DNA of 64,000 nucleotides from JAGPCK01 sp964535575 (GCA_964535575.1 CAZHTC010000001.1:372001-436000); one strand, 5' to 3'. Positions 53,092 through 62,430 are shown, numbered from the stretch's first letter. Notes: generated from the sequence alone by a model not told the origin. Made by a program: numbers and translations.

Positions 53092-53865
53092 TCAGGTAAG
53101 CATATTGGTAAGGGCTGCAAAATCCATGTACGTCAACTCTTCGGCTCTGCATTTCATAAACCCGCTGTCGAGCAATGCTTCGTTTTTATCCGGATTATAC
53201 ATACTCAATGCGTTACGAAGCGTTTTTCTGCGCTGATTAAAGGCCGCCTTTACCACGCGCAAAAATAAACTTTCATCGCAATTAAGAAAGCCTTCCGTTT
53301 TTCTTTTCAACCTCACCACAGCCGATTTCACTTTGGGTGGTGGATTAAAAACACCTTCGCTCACCGTAAACAGATATTCCACATCAAAATAGGCCTGCGT
53401 AATCACAGATAAGATTCCGTACTCCTTGGTTCGGGGTTTGGCAGCCAGGCGCTGTGCAACCTCCTTTTGAAACATCCCAACCATTAAAGGACATACTACT
53501 CTGTTTTCTATTACTTTAAAAACAATTTGCGAAGAGATATTGTACGGGAAGTTCCCAATTACACCCACTGGGGCGGTATAATGGTTAAAATCCAACTGCA
53601 AAAAATCCTCACTTAGAATTCTGTCCTGCAAAACCGGAAAATGCTGATTGAGATAAGCCACACTTTCCTTGTCTATTTCAACTACAAACAACCGGTTGGC
53701 ATTTTGTTCAACGAGGTACTTGGTAAGTACCCCCATACCCGGCCCAACCTCGAGTATGGTACTCCCATTAAATTCATCGAGCAGGGATTGAACAATTTTT
53801 TTCGCAATATTTTCATCCCGCAAAAAATGCTGTCCTAATTGTTTTTTGGGTTTAACCTTTTCCAT
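53092..53865 (-). CDS. rsmA: 16S rRNA dimethyladenosine transferase
   Basis: A 257-residue SAM-dependent enzyme that dimethylates two adjacent adenines near the 3' end of 16S rRNA. Motifs: GQHFLRDENIAKKIV at the N-terminus, the SAM site ILEVGPGMGVLTKYL, and the catalytic NFPYNISSQIVFKV. Length matches KsgA. It heads the rsmA-mgtE-dehydrogenase operon and is divergent from the leucyl aminopeptidase gene. Confidence 0.95.
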   Translation of the reverse strand: MEKVKPKKQLGQHFLRDENIAKKIVQSLLDEFNGSTILEVGPGMGVLTKYLVEQNANRLFVVEIDKESVAYLNQHFPVLQDRILSEDFLQLDFNHYTAPVGVIGNFPYNISSQIVFKVIENRVVCPLMVGMFQKEVAQRLAAKPRTKEYGILSVITQAYFDVEYLFTVSEGVFNPPPKVKSAVVRLKRKTEGFLNCDESLFLRVVKAAFNQRRKTLRNALSMYNPDKNEALLDSGFMKCRAEELTYMDFAALTNMLT

Positions 53866-53916
53866 TCAGTTGTTTAAGGTATTTAGTCGATATGTGGTAT
53901 GTATCGGCAAATCCTT

Positions 53917-53924
53917 TATTTTTG
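53917..53924 (+). promoter_or_regulatory. Consensus -7 element (TATTTTTG) of the aminopeptidase-pdxA operon
   Basis: An exact TAnnTTTG match 22 bases before the aminopeptidase ATG. The -33 region is poor (no TTG at 17-23 bases). Confidence 0.5.
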
Positions 53925-53946
53925 AGGCTTCGAAAATACAAACCCT

Positions 53947-55386
53947 ATGGCAACATCCATTCAAAAAGCAGTAAAAACTGAAAGTAATGCATCTATTGTG
54001 CTACTGGCGGATAAAAAAACCAGGTGGCTTTCGTACAACCTAAACGAAAAAGAGGTAGCCTATATCCATACAAAATTAAAAGCCGATGAACGTTTGATTG
54101 TCATTAATCAGTTTGACAGGCTCATATTTGTGCTCATTCCAAAAGACAAAAAAGAACGTTTTGTACAATTGGAAGACTTGCGAAGTAACGGAAGCAAAAT
54201 ATGCAACGCCCTGAACGCGCACAAACAGAGCCATGTGATTATAGAAGACGTGCTGCACGATACCGAAGCTGCCCTGGCCCTTGCCGAAGGAATTGCCCTT
54301 GGCAATTATCAGTTTTTAAAATACCGCAGTGAAGCGGCAAAAGAAAAAAACAGCTTACAAACCATTGCCATTAACAGTAAAAAATTAGATAAAAAAGAAC
54401 TGGAGCGTTTGCACATTTTGGTGGAAGCCACTACGCTGGCACGCACGCTGGTAAACGAACCTCAGTCGTACCTCACAGCCCCCAAGCTGGCCGAAGAAAT
54501 TCAGAAAATGGGCGACACCGCGGGATTTCATGTAGAGGTACTGAATAAAACAAAAATTGAAGCCCTTAAAATGGGGGGACTTCTTGCGGTAAATAAAGGA
54601 AGCCAAACTCCACCCACATTTACTATTATGGAATACAAACCACGAGGTGCGGTAAATAAAAAACCTTTGGTACTGGTAGGAAAAGGAGTAGTATATGATA
54701 CCGGTGGACTAAGTTTGAAACCAACGCCCAACAGCATGGACAGCATGAAATGCGATATGGCCGGAGCCGCTGCCGTTGCCTGCGCCATATATGCTGTAGC
54801 TAAAGCTAAATTAAAATACCATGTGATCGGACTGGTGCCAGCAACCGATAATCGTCCGGGAGAAAACGCCTACACCCCCGGTGATGTAATTGAAATGTAT
54901 GACGGAAAAACGGTAGAGGTATTAAACACCGATGCCGAAGGAAGAATGTTATTGGCCGATGCACTTGCCTATGCTAAGAAATACAAACCCGAACTGGTAC
55001 TTGATTTTGCAACACTTACCGGTGCAGCTGCAGCAGCCATAGGGCAATACGGTATTGTATGCATGGGCACAGCAGATGAAAAAACTAAATCGAAACTTAA
55101 AAGGAGCGGAAATAATGTATACGAGCGATTGGTAGAATTTCCTTTCTGGGACGAGTATAAAAATCTGATTAAATCAGATTTGGCCGATATGAAAAATATT
55201 GGTGGCCCTGTAGCAGGTGCTATTACTGCCGGGAAATTTCTGGAACATTACACCGATTATCCCTGGATGCACTTTGATATTGCCGGACCGGCATTTATAA
55301 ACAACAACGACTCATACCGCGGAAAAAATGGAACCGGTGTGGGGGTACGCTTATTATTTGATTTTATACTGAACGCAGCCAAATGA
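53947..55386 (+). CDS. Leucyl aminopeptidase family protein (M17)
   Basis: A 479-residue cytosolic metalloprotease. The variable N-terminal domain is followed by the M17 catalytic domain: VGKGVVYDTGGLSLKPTPNS, SMKCDMAGAAAVACA with the metal-binding Lys and Asp, and the signature NTDAEGRMLLADAL. Two divalent metals cleave N-terminal residues from peptides; the enzyme is usually hexameric. The pdxA start overlaps its stop by four bases (ATGA). Confidence 0.92.
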   Translation: MATSIQKAVKTESNASIVLLADKKTRWLSYNLNEKEVAYIHTKLKADERLIVINQFDRLIFVLIPKDKKERFVQLEDLRSNGSKICNALNAHKQSHVIIEDVLHDTEAALALAEGIALGNYQFLKYRSEAAKEKNSLQTIAINSKKLDKKELERLHILVEATTLARTLVNEPQSYLTAPKLAEEIQKMGDTAGFHVEVLNKTKIEALKMGGLLAVNKGSQTPPTFTIMEYKPRGAVNKKPLVLVGKGVVYDTGGLSLKPTPNSMDSMKCDMAGAAAVACAIYAVAKAKLKYHVIGLVPATDNRPGENAYTPGDVIEMYDGKTVEVLNTDAEGRMLLADALAYAKKYKPELVLDFATLTGAAAAAIGQYGIVCMGTADEKTKSKLKRSGNNVYERLVEFPFWDEYKNLIKSDLADMKNIGGPVAGAITAGKFLEHYTDYPWMHFDIAGPAFINNNDSYRGKNGTGVGVRLLFDFILNAAK

Positions 55387-56456
55387 ACCGATTAAAAACT
55401 CCCATTATAGGTATTTCCTTAGGCGATGTAAATGGCATTGGCCCCGAAGTAATTATTAAAACGCTTGCCGATGCACGCATCAATGAATTTTGCATTCCGG
55501 TGGTGTACGGGTCGCCAAAGGTATTTGCATTCTACAAAAAATTAATCGGGCAAAACGAATTCAATTTGTTTATTGCCAAAAGCATTGATCAGATTAATCC
55601 GAAACGACCCAATGTACTGGTGTGCTGGGAAGAGGAAATTGAAATAAAACCGGGCGAAGACAATGCTCTTGGAGGAAAATACGCGCTCAAATCATTGCAG
55701 CTTGCTACCAAAGATTTGCGCGATGGCAAAATTGACGCTTTGGTAACTGCACCTCTCAACAAACACAATATGCCTGCGGAAGCCGGAAAATTTGTAGGAC
55801 ACACCGAATTTCTGGCAACTGAATTTTCCAACTCGGAACACCTCATGTTTTTATTGAGCCCCGAACTGAAAATAGGATTGGTAACAGGCCATGTTCCGGT
55901 AAAAGAAGTAGCTGAAAAACTTTCTGCCGAAAAAATAACCGCCAAACTTAAACTAATGAAAAAAAGTTTGTTTGAAGATTTTGGCATCAGCAAATCCCGT
56001 ATTGCCGTTTTAGGGTTAAACCCCCACGCAGGAGATAATAACCTGATAGGTACCGAAGACAAAAACATCATTGCTCCTGCTGTGAAAACAGCCCAGGATG
56101 CAGGTATTATGGCTTATGGACCGTACCCGGCCGATGGATTTTTCGGGTCACGCCAATACCGTCAGTTTGATGCCGTACTCGCCATGTACCACGACCAGGG
56201 ACTAATACCGTTTAAGTACATGGCTTTTGAAGAAGGCGTAAATTTTACAGCGGGACTGCCTGCTGTACGCACCTCACCCGACCACGGAACGGCCTACTCG
56301 CTGGCAGGTAAAAACCAGGCCAGCGAAACTTCGTTCAGAAATGCCCTGTATGCCGCCATTGAAATTTTCAGGCAGCGTAAAAACAGTGAGGAGATAACTT
56401 CTAATCCATTGCCCTTTACACCGCTTCGCAGAGAGCGTTTCAGGATTGATTTTTAG
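55383..56456 (+). CDS. pdxA: 4-hydroxythreonine-4-phosphate dehydrogenase
   Basis: A 357-residue enzyme of the DXP-dependent vitamin B6 pathway. It oxidises 4-phosphohydroxy-threonine to the product used with DXP by PdxJ. Family motifs: GISLGDVNGIGPEVIIK, the metal His in GHTEFLA, NPHAGDNNLIG, MYHDQGLIPFKYM and SPDHGTAYSLAGK. It is translationally coupled to the aminopeptidase gene. PdxJ is not in the window. Confidence 0.95.
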   Translation: MNRLKTPIIGISLGDVNGIGPEVIIKTLADARINEFCIPVVYGSPKVFAFYKKLIGQNEFNLFIAKSIDQINPKRPNVLVCWEEEIEIKPGEDNALGGKYALKSLQLATKDLRDGKIDALVTAPLNKHNMPAEAGKFVGHTEFLATEFSNSEHLMFLLSPELKIGLVTGHVPVKEVAEKLSAEKITAKLKLMKKSLFEDFGISKSRIAVLGLNPHAGDNNLIGTEDKNIIAPAVKTAQDAGIMAYGPYPADGFFGSRQYRQFDAVLAMYHDQGLIPFKYMAFEEGVNFTAGLPAVRTSPDHGTAYSLAGKNQASETSFRNALYAAIEIFRQRKNSEEITSNPLPFTPLRRERFRIDF

Positions 56457-56516
56457 TTTATATCCCTTTTTTACAGCACAATACAGGTTTTCGTTTCCTA
56501 ATTAACTCATTCTTTT

Positions 56517-56524
56517 TATCTTTG
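56517..56524 (+). promoter_or_regulatory. Consensus -7 element (TATCTTTG) of the DUF177-rpmF-plsX-fabH operon
   Basis: An exact TAnnTTTG match followed by C. A TTTTCG (56488-56493) stands 23 bases upstream as a weak -33. The first gene starts with GTG at 56544, 19 bases downstream. Confidence 0.6.
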
Positions 56525-56543
56525 CGGGCTTAATGAAGCAAGG

Positions 56544-57077
56544 GTGAGCCTGAAAGAGTTTGACATAGAGCTTTCAAAAATAAGGAACGGCCAAAACCAC
56601 TATGTATATAGATTGGAGCCGGCTTTTTTTGAAAACTTTGACAATCAAACTGTAAAAAGTTCGAACATAGAGATTAATCTGGAGTTGGATAAATCCGACC
56701 GCCTCGTAAATCTTACGTTCAACATTAAAGGTTCCCTTAGCCTTGATTGCGAGAAATGTCTTGCGGCTTATCAGCAGCCGGTTGATCATGTTGCGTTTTT
56801 GATCGTAAAAATCACTGACGAAGAACAACCGAAAGATGGAGAAGACGAGATTATTTACCTCTCAAGAAAGGAGAATTGTTTTAACATAGGGCAGCATATT
56901 TATGATTTTGTAATGCTTGCTTTACCCTTTGTAAAAACATGTGCCGACCCGGGAAATTTGCCCGAATGTGACAAGGAAATGCTGGCCAAATTAGAAATAC
57001 TGAGCCACCCCGACACAAACGAAGCTGAACCCGATGAACGATGGAGTAAGTTAAAAGATTTTTTGAGTAATAATTAA
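56544..57077 (+). CDS. DUF177 (YceD-family) protein
   Basis: A 177-residue protein starting at GTG 56544; the only upstream ATG (56533) stops at once. The family hallmark is the Cys pair in SLDCEKCLAAYQQPV, followed by DEIIYLSRKENCFNIGQHIY and the LALPFVKTC segment. YceD proteins take part in 23S rRNA accumulation or ribosome assembly and are almost always encoded just before rpmF, as here. Confidence 0.92.
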   Translation: MSLKEFDIELSKIRNGQNHYVYRLEPAFFENFDNQTVKSSNIEINLELDKSDRLVNLTFNIKGSLSLDCEKCLAAYQQPVDHVAFLIVKITDEEQPKDGEDEIIYLSRKENCFNIGQHIYDFVMLALPFVKTCADPGNLPECDKEMLAKLEILSHPDTNEAEPDERWSKLKDFLSNN

Positions 57078-57089
57078 ATAAGAAGTACG

Positions 57090-57275
57090 ATGCCTAATCC
57101 GAAACGAAAACTCTCGAACACGAGAAGAGACAAAAGAAGAACACACTACAAAGGCGTAGCACCAACAATTGCAGTTGACCCTACATCTGGTGAAACTCAT
57201 CTTTACCACAGAGTTACTGCCAACGGGTACTACAAAGGGAAAAAAGTACTTCCCGGAAACGATTCGGAAGCATAA
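57090..57275 (+). CDS. rpmF: 50S ribosomal protein L32, zinc-free form
   Basis: 61 residues; the highly basic N-terminus NPKRKLSNTRRDKRRTHYKG is standard L32. The usual zinc-binding cysteines of the second half are absent: IAVDPTSGETHLYHRV has no Cys. This is the C-minus type, which does not need zinc. It sits between DUF177 and plsX as in many bacteria. Confidence 0.95.
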   Translation: MPNPKRKLSNTRRDKRRTHYKGVAPTIAVDPTSGETHLYHRVTANGYYKGKKVLPGNDSEA

Positions 57276-57297
57276 TCTTTTCTAAACGGAAAAGGTA

Positions 57298-58272
57298 ATG
57301 ATAAGGATCGGCCTTGATATGATGGGTGGAGACTATGCGCCTGCACAAGCCGTGCTGGGCTGTATACAGGCTTTGCCTTCACTTGGGGAAGACGTAAGAC
57401 TTACACTTATTGGCGACAGCCAACAGGTGAAGCAATTAATAACGGAGCAACAGGTGAATCCGGATGCTTTCGATTTTGTGCATACCACCGAAGTGATTGA
57501 AATGGGCGAACACCCGACCAAGGCATTTCAGACCAAAAAAGATTCAAGCATTTCGGTAGGCTTTCAGTTGCTGGCCAAAGGAGAAATTGATGCCTTTATA
57601 AGTGCCGGAAACACCGGTGCCATGATGGTAGGCTCCATTTTTTCGGTTAAACCCATTGAAGGTGTTTCGCGGCCTACCATTACTTCTATTTTGCCAAAAT
57701 CAAACGGGCAATACGGATTATTGCTTGATGTAGGAGCCAATGCCGACTGTAAACCCGAAATGCTGAATCAGTTTGCCATATTAGGTTCCCTGATGAGCAA
57801 ATATGTTTATGGCATTAATAACCCCAAAGTGGGTTTAATGAGCATTGGTGAAGAGAAAGAAAAAGGGAACCTGCTTACACTGGCTGCTCATCAGTTGCTG
57901 GCCCAAAATCAACTAATCAATTTTATTGGTAATGTAGAAGGACGTGACCTGTTTAATGACAAAGCAGACGTGATTGTATGCGATGGATTTACCGGAAACG
58001 TAATTCTTAAGTCGGTAGAATCGGTATTTTATATGATGCACAAACGCAAAATTACTGATGAATACTTTGCCAGATTCAACTACGAAAACTATGGCGGCAC
58101 TCCTATTCTTGGAGTAAATGCACCTGTAATTATAGGACACGGAATTTCAAACGCCCTTGCCTTTAAAAATATGATTTTAATATCGCGCGATGTGGTAAAA
58201 ACCGAACTGGTAAAACAAATTCGTGACGCATTTAAAAATTTAGCAACAAGCCCCGCAGCAAACAATGAGTAA
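57298..58272 (+). CDS. plsX: Phosphate acyltransferase PlsX
   Basis: A 324-residue enzyme making acyl-phosphate from acyl-ACP for phospholipid synthesis. The N-terminal GLDMMGGDYAPAQAVLGC, AFISAGNTGAMMVGSI and VCDGFTGNVILKSVES are family signatures. FabH starts eight bases before its stop. This is the beginning of a lipid-synthesis block with fabH, accB and accC. Confidence 0.95.
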   Translation: MIRIGLDMMGGDYAPAQAVLGCIQALPSLGEDVRLTLIGDSQQVKQLITEQQVNPDAFDFVHTTEVIEMGEHPTKAFQTKKDSSISVGFQLLAKGEIDAFISAGNTGAMMVGSIFSVKPIEGVSRPTITSILPKSNGQYGLLLDVGANADCKPEMLNQFAILGSLMSKYVYGINNPKVGLMSIGEEKEKGNLLTLAAHQLLAQNQLINFIGNVEGRDLFNDKADVIVCDGFTGNVILKSVESVFYMMHKRKITDEYFARFNYENYGGTPILGVNAPVIIGHGISNALAFKNMILISRDVVKTELVKQIRDAFKNLATSPAANNE

Positions 58273-59260
58273 AATTACCGCAGCCATTACTGCCGTGGGT
58301 GGTTATGTACCACCTGATATTCTCTCTAATGCCGATTTGGAAAAAATGGTTGATACCAGTGACGAGTGGATTACCTCCCGTACCGGTATTAAAGAACGCC
58401 ATTTGCTGAAAGGCGAAAACAAAGGGGTAACCGAAATGGCTGTACCCGCTGTGGAAGAGTTGTTGCGCAAACGCGGAATAACACCTGATGAAATAGATGT
58501 GATTATTTGCGCCACCGTTACCGGTGATATGATTTTCCCCTCATCGGCCTGTGTAATTGCCGATAAAATAGGTGCAAAAAACGCTTGGGGTTTTGACCTG
58601 CAGGCTGCCTGCTCCGGATTTTTATTCGGACTTGAAACCGGTGCCAAGTTTATTGAATCGGGTAAGTACAAAAAGGTGCTGCTGATAGGCGGTGATAAAA
58701 TGAGTGCCATTATTGATTACACCGACCGCAACACCTGCATTATTTTTGGTGACGGAGCCGGTTGTGTTTTACTGGAACCCAACAACGAAGGAAATGGTGT
58801 ACAGGATGCCCTGCTGCATATTGACGGTTCGGGAAGGCACTACCTGCATCAAAAAGCAGGAGGTTCACAAAAACCACCCACACATGAAACCGTTGATGCC
58901 AAGGAGCATTTTGTTTTTCAGGATGGCAAAACCGTTTTCAAATTTGCAGTTACCAATATGGCACAGGTATCGTACGAAATAATGGAACGCAACAACCTCA
59001 CGGCCGATACAGTAACCTGGCTGGTGCCACATCAGGCAAACCTGCGCATTATTGATGCTACAGCAGAACGCATGGGACTGAGCCGTGATAAAATTATGAT
59101 CAATATTGAGAAATACGGAAATACTACCAATGGTACTCTTCCGCTATTACTTTGGGAATGGGAAAAGAAACTCAAAAAAGGAGATAACCTTATTTTCTCA
59201 GCCTTCGGTGGGGGATTTACCTGGGGGTCGGTGTATATTAAATGGGCTTATAACGGCTGA
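58265..59260 (+). CDS. fabH: 3-oxoacyl-ACP synthase III
   Basis: A 331-residue thiolase-fold enzyme that condenses a primer acyl-CoA with malonyl-ACP to begin fatty-acid synthesis. The catalytic Cys116 is in AACSGFLFGLE, the His in VPHQANLRIIDATA, and the Asn in IEKYGNTTNGTLPLL. The length is normal. Overlap with plsX suggests coupled translation. The accB promoter follows in an 88-base gap. Confidence 0.95.
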   Translation: MSKITAAITAVGGYVPPDILSNADLEKMVDTSDEWITSRTGIKERHLLKGENKGVTEMAVPAVEELLRKRGITPDEIDVIICATVTGDMIFPSSACVIADKIGAKNAWGFDLQAACSGFLFGLETGAKFIESGKYKKVLLIGGDKMSAIIDYTDRNTCIIFGDGAGCVLLEPNNEGNGVQDALLHIDGSGRHYLHQKAGGSQKPPTHETVDAKEHFVFQDGKTVFKFAVTNMAQVSYEIMERNNLTADTVTWLVPHQANLRIIDATAERMGLSRDKIMINIEKYGNTTNGTLPLLLWEWEKKLKKGDNLIFSAFGGGFTWGSVYIKWAYNG

Positions 59261-59336
59261 TAATCACTTACAAAGTTTTTTCATTTGTCCGTTCGCTCAT
59301 TTTTTTTATACCTTTAGTTTTTATTAGTAAGAAAAA

Positions 59337-59344
59337 TATATTTG
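59337..59344 (+). promoter_or_regulatory. Consensus -7 element (TATATTTG) of accBC, four bases before the start codon
   Basis: An exact TAnnTTTG match, then TGTT and the ATG at 59349. A TTTAG (59313-59317) lies 19 bases upstream as an imperfect -33. The spacing predicts almost no 5' leader. Confidence 0.6.
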
Positions 59345-59348
59345 TGTT

Positions 59349-59828
59349 ATGGAATTAAAAGAGATAAAAGAGCTCATTAAACTTGTATCAGAATATGGTG
59401 TAAGTGAGGTGGAAGTAGAAAAAGGCGATTTTAAAATTGCCATAAAAAAAACCTATGAGGGGGTAATATCAGCTCCTGCGGTTCCTATTCCTGTAGCTCC
59501 GGTAATTCATCAAGCACCCGCGGCTCCTGCTGTAATAGCCGCTGCTCCTGCAGCACCTGCGGTTGCTCCTGCAAGCAACGATGCCCATCTGCTCACTATT
59601 AAGAGTCCGATGATTGGTACTTTTTACGCATCTGCATCGCCCGATAAACCTGCTTTTGTGAAGCCGGGGGATGAGATTAAAGCAGGCAAAGTGGTTTGTA
59701 TCATTGAAGCAATGAAACTCTTCAACGAAATTGAGTCGGAAATTTCAGGTCGTATAGTAAAAGTACTGGTTGAAAATTCGTCACCGGTTGAGTACGACCA
59801 GCCGCTGTTTCTTGTTGAACCCATGTAA
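59349..59828 (+). CDS. accB: Acetyl-CoA carboxylase biotin carboxyl carrier protein
   Basis: 159 residues: an N-terminal helical region (about 1-35), an Ala/Pro-rich linker (about 41-78), and the C-terminal biotinyl domain with the modified Lys123 in EAMKLFNEIES. It carries biotin between the AccC carboxylase and the carboxyltransferase. The start is only four bases after a consensus -7 element. accC follows after 57 bases. Confidence 0.95.
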   Translation: MELKEIKELIKLVSEYGVSEVEVEKGDFKIAIKKTYEGVISAPAVPIPVAPVIHQAPAAPAVIAAAPAAPAVAPASNDAHLLTIKSPMIGTFYASASPDKPAFVKPGDEIKAGKVVCIIEAMKLFNEIESEISGRIVKVLVENSSPVEYDQPLFLVEPM

Positions 59829-59885
59829 ACCTGTAAGGCAGTAATATTGCCTCAGGCGTTATTTTTTCAAAAATGCTTATAAATC

Positions 59886-61232
59886 ATGTTTAAGAAAATA
59901 CTCATTGCCAACCGCGGAGAGATAGCCCTTCGGATTATTCGCACCTGTAAAGAGATGGGAATAAAAACCGTTGCCGTTTACTCTACGGCAGATAAAGAAA
60001 GTTTGCATGTGCGTTTTGCTGACGAGGCCGTGTGCATTGGGCCGCCACCCAGCCCGCAGAGTTATTTAAATATGGCCAGCATTATTGCTGCTGCCGAAAT
60101 TACCAATGCTGATGCGATTCATCCAGGTTACGGTTTTCTCTCTGAAAATGCCAAGTTTTCTGAAATTTGCCGCGATCACGGAATTAAATTTATAGGTGCT
60201 AGCCCCGAGCAGATAAACGCTATGGGGGATAAGGCCAATGCCAAAGACACCATGAAAAAAGCCGGTGTGCCTTGCATTCCTGGATCTGACGGCTTGCTGG
60301 AAGATGTAAAAGAAGGTATTCAAATAGCTGCGCAAATTGGCTACCCCGTAATTCTTAAAGCAACAGCGGGAGGCGGTGGACGTGGCATGCGCATTATATG
60401 GAAAGACGAAGAGTTTGAACCCGCCTGGGACAGTGCCCGCCAGGAAGCAGGTGCTGCCTTTGGCAATGCCGGGGTGTACCTCGAAAAATATATTGAAGAA
60501 CCGCGTCATATTGAAATACAGATTGCAGGCGACCAATACGGAAAAGTGTGCCACTTGAGTGAGCGCGACTGCTCTATTCAACGCAGGCACCAAAAACTGA
60601 TTGAAGAAGCTCCATCTCCATTTGTAACACCCGAACTGCGCGAAAAAATGGGTGCTGCAGCCATTGCAGCCGGTGAAAGTATTCGCTACGAAGGCTTGGG
60701 CACCATTGAATTTTTGGTTGACAAACACCGCAACTTTTACTTCATGGAAATGAATACCCGGATACAAGTGGAACACCCCGTTACCGAAGAAGTAATTAAT
60801 TATGATCTTGTAAAAGAGCAGATATTAATTGCAGCTGGTGTCCCCATAAGCGGCAAAAATCATTTGCCCATGAAACACGCTATTGAGTGCCGCATTAATG
60901 CTGAGGATCCTTTCAACAATTTCAGACCTACCCCTGGAAAAATTGTGAACCTGCACAAACCGGGTGGGCACGGAGTGCGCGTTGATACCCATATTTATGC
61001 CGGCTACACCATTCCATCAAACTATGACTCGATGGTGGCCAAATTGATTGTAAGTGCCCAAACTCGCGAAGAAGCCATTATTAAAATGGAACGTGCACTA
61101 AGCGAGTTTGTAATTGAAGGACCGGGATTACACACCACCGTGCCGCTTCAGATAAAGCTCATGCAAAACGAAGATTTTAAAAGCGGGAACTTTACCACAG
61201 CCTTTATGAACACGTTTGATATTAATGCCTAG
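59886..61232 (+). CDS. accC: Acetyl-CoA carboxylase biotin carboxylase subunit
   Basis: A 448-residue ATP-grasp enzyme that carboxylates biotin on AccB. Motifs: ANRGEIALRIIRTCKEMGIK at the N-terminus, the ATP loop KATAGGGGRGMRII, and EMNTRIQVEHPVTEE. The length is standard for AccC. It is the last gene of the lipid-synthesis block and is closed by a strong terminator 20 bases downstream. The accA and accD genes are not in the window. Confidence 0.96.
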   Translation: MFKKILIANRGEIALRIIRTCKEMGIKTVAVYSTADKESLHVRFADEAVCIGPPPSPQSYLNMASIIAAAEITNADAIHPGYGFLSENAKFSEICRDHGIKFIGASPEQINAMGDKANAKDTMKKAGVPCIPGSDGLLEDVKEGIQIAAQIGYPVILKATAGGGGRGMRIIWKDEEFEPAWDSARQEAGAAFGNAGVYLEKYIEEPRHIEIQIAGDQYGKVCHLSERDCSIQRRHQKLIEEAPSPFVTPELREKMGAAAIAAGESIRYEGLGTIEFLVDKHRNFYFMEMNTRIQVEHPVTEEVINYDLVKEQILIAAGVPISGKNHLPMKHAIECRINAEDPFNNFRPTPGKIVNLHKPGGHGVRVDTHIYAGYTIPSNYDSMVAKLIVSAQTREEAIIKMERALSEFVIEGPGLHTTVPLQIKLMQNEDFKSGNFTTAFMNTFDINA

Positions 61233-61252
61233 TTAACAAATTTTACCTTTTG

Positions 61253-61281
61253 AAAGAGCCCGCCCTTAAGGCGGGCTCTTT
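61253..61281 (+). terminator. Strong rho-independent terminator after accC
   Basis: AAAGAGCCCGCC (61253-61264), loop CTTAA, and GGCGGGCTCTTT (61270-61281) form a perfect 12-bp GC-rich stem followed by T-rich sequence. It is nearly symmetrical and could stop both strands. Confidence 0.88.
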
Positions 61282-61563
61282 TCATTTGCTTAACATGTTC
61301 ATTAAAACAACTGCCAAAGCGGATATGCACCCCGAATGGAAACTAGCACCTGCAGTAACCCAATACCCAAAAACTGACCAAATTTATACCCACTACATAC
61401 TAAATAATTTTGGGGGAAATCATGAGCACTTTGGAAAATTGAAATTTGAAATGAAATTAACTCTGGGTTTCACTGTTACCCCCCCTTTTTTAAGTTAACA
61501 TTTCGTGAGGCCCTTTGGGTTTCAATTTTCAAGTGAACTACAAAGAGGGCGGCTAAGCTACTG

Positions 61564-62430
61564 TTAGTGCAATTCGGCTTTTATCCCAAGAAAAAGTTCA
61601 TCATTTACTTCGAACTTGTGAGTATTAAAATACTTAGAATTGTTATGCTCATACTCTATCCCAAAGTACACTCCACGCAATCCCTTAAAAGACACCCATG
61701 CCGAAGCCTGAATAATAGCTTTATTAGAAGGTGTTACAATACGCCCCATTCCGGTTGAAGAAAGAGTCATTCCATGAAACAGGTGCGCCTCCTGAGTAGT
61801 ATATTCATACCCGAAAACATAATCGGGCAATACTCGTGAAATTAATGATACACGTTTAAAAATTCTGCTGTCATAAAGCGTAAACTGTGGTCCAATGGTC
61901 ATAAACTCTTCACCGGTTATACTACCGGTTTCACCCCCCAGCTGAAAGTGCTTGAATCCATAATAGAGTTCGGTATAAAGAATGAGATCTTTCATATCAC
62001 GTGCTTTTGCCCAGTGAGTATTGGCATCAGCGAAAAAACGAATTCCGCCAAGCATTTTTCCACTTTTCGAGTGTTTATGGTAATCAAACATAGCTTCGTT
62101 TTTTATTACCGGATCATCGGGTACCACCATGTTAAACGGATAAATCTCGAGCTCTGTTTCCAGATCTTCGTGTTTGGGATGTTCACGTTCATCATCCACT
62201 CCGGTAAAAGTAAAATGGCTATCGGCAGGATGCAACTGCCAACCACCCTGATTATGCGAAAAGGAAGGGCTGTGCTGTTGTGCCTGTGTGGCCAAACAGA
62301 AGAAAAAGTATAATAAAAAAAGACCGCTTATACGGACGATATAAATTGAGGGGCTGTTGTTTTTTGAATGAAAATTTAGAGAAGTTTTTGTGTTGCAGTA
62401 AAAATAAAAGCCGGATTTAACATACCACAT
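61564..62430 (-). CDS. Putative outer-membrane or exported protein, unknown function
   Basis: About 288 residues from the ATG at 62430; the frame opens at 62559, but the extra 43 residues look unlike coding sequence. A signal-like core VRISGLFLLYFFFCLATQAQ lies about 33 residues after the chosen start, so a non-ATG start closer to it is possible. The mature part (ADSHFTFTGVDDEREHPKHE, then GGIRFFADANTHWAKARDM) is rich in aromatic, alternating beta strands and ends in VNDELFLGIKAELH, as in small beta-barrel proteins. No family is recognised. Confidence 0.6.
   Translation of the reverse strand: MWYVKSGFYFYCNTKTSLNFHSKNNSPSIYIVRISGLFLLYFFFCLATQAQQHSPSFSHNQGGWQLHPADSHFTFTGVDDEREHPKHEDLETELEIYPFNMVVPDDPVIKNEAMFDYHKHSKSGKMLGGIRFFADANTHWAKARDMKDLILYTELYYGFKHFQLGGETGSITGEEFMTIGPQFTLYDSRIFKRVSLISRVLPDYVFGYEYTTQEAHLFHGMTLSSTGMGRIVTPSNKAIIQASAWVSFKGLRGVYFGIEYEHNNSKYFNTHKFEVNDELFLGIKAELH

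Noticed and set aside
59829..59885. Possible attenuator between accB and accC
   Set aside because: AGGCA and TGCCT can pair over five bases ahead of a T-run, but the stem is too weak to claim as a terminator within a conserved operon.
60066..60776. 236-residue open frame antisense to accC
   Set aside because: It lies wholly inside the highly conserved accC on the other strand; its composition is that of a shadow frame, with no start context or recognised motif.
61250..61498. 82-residue open frame after accC
   Set aside because: It begins inside the accC terminator hairpin and its sequence shows no family, signal peptide or coding bias. The 61283-61563 interval holds nothing else I can support.
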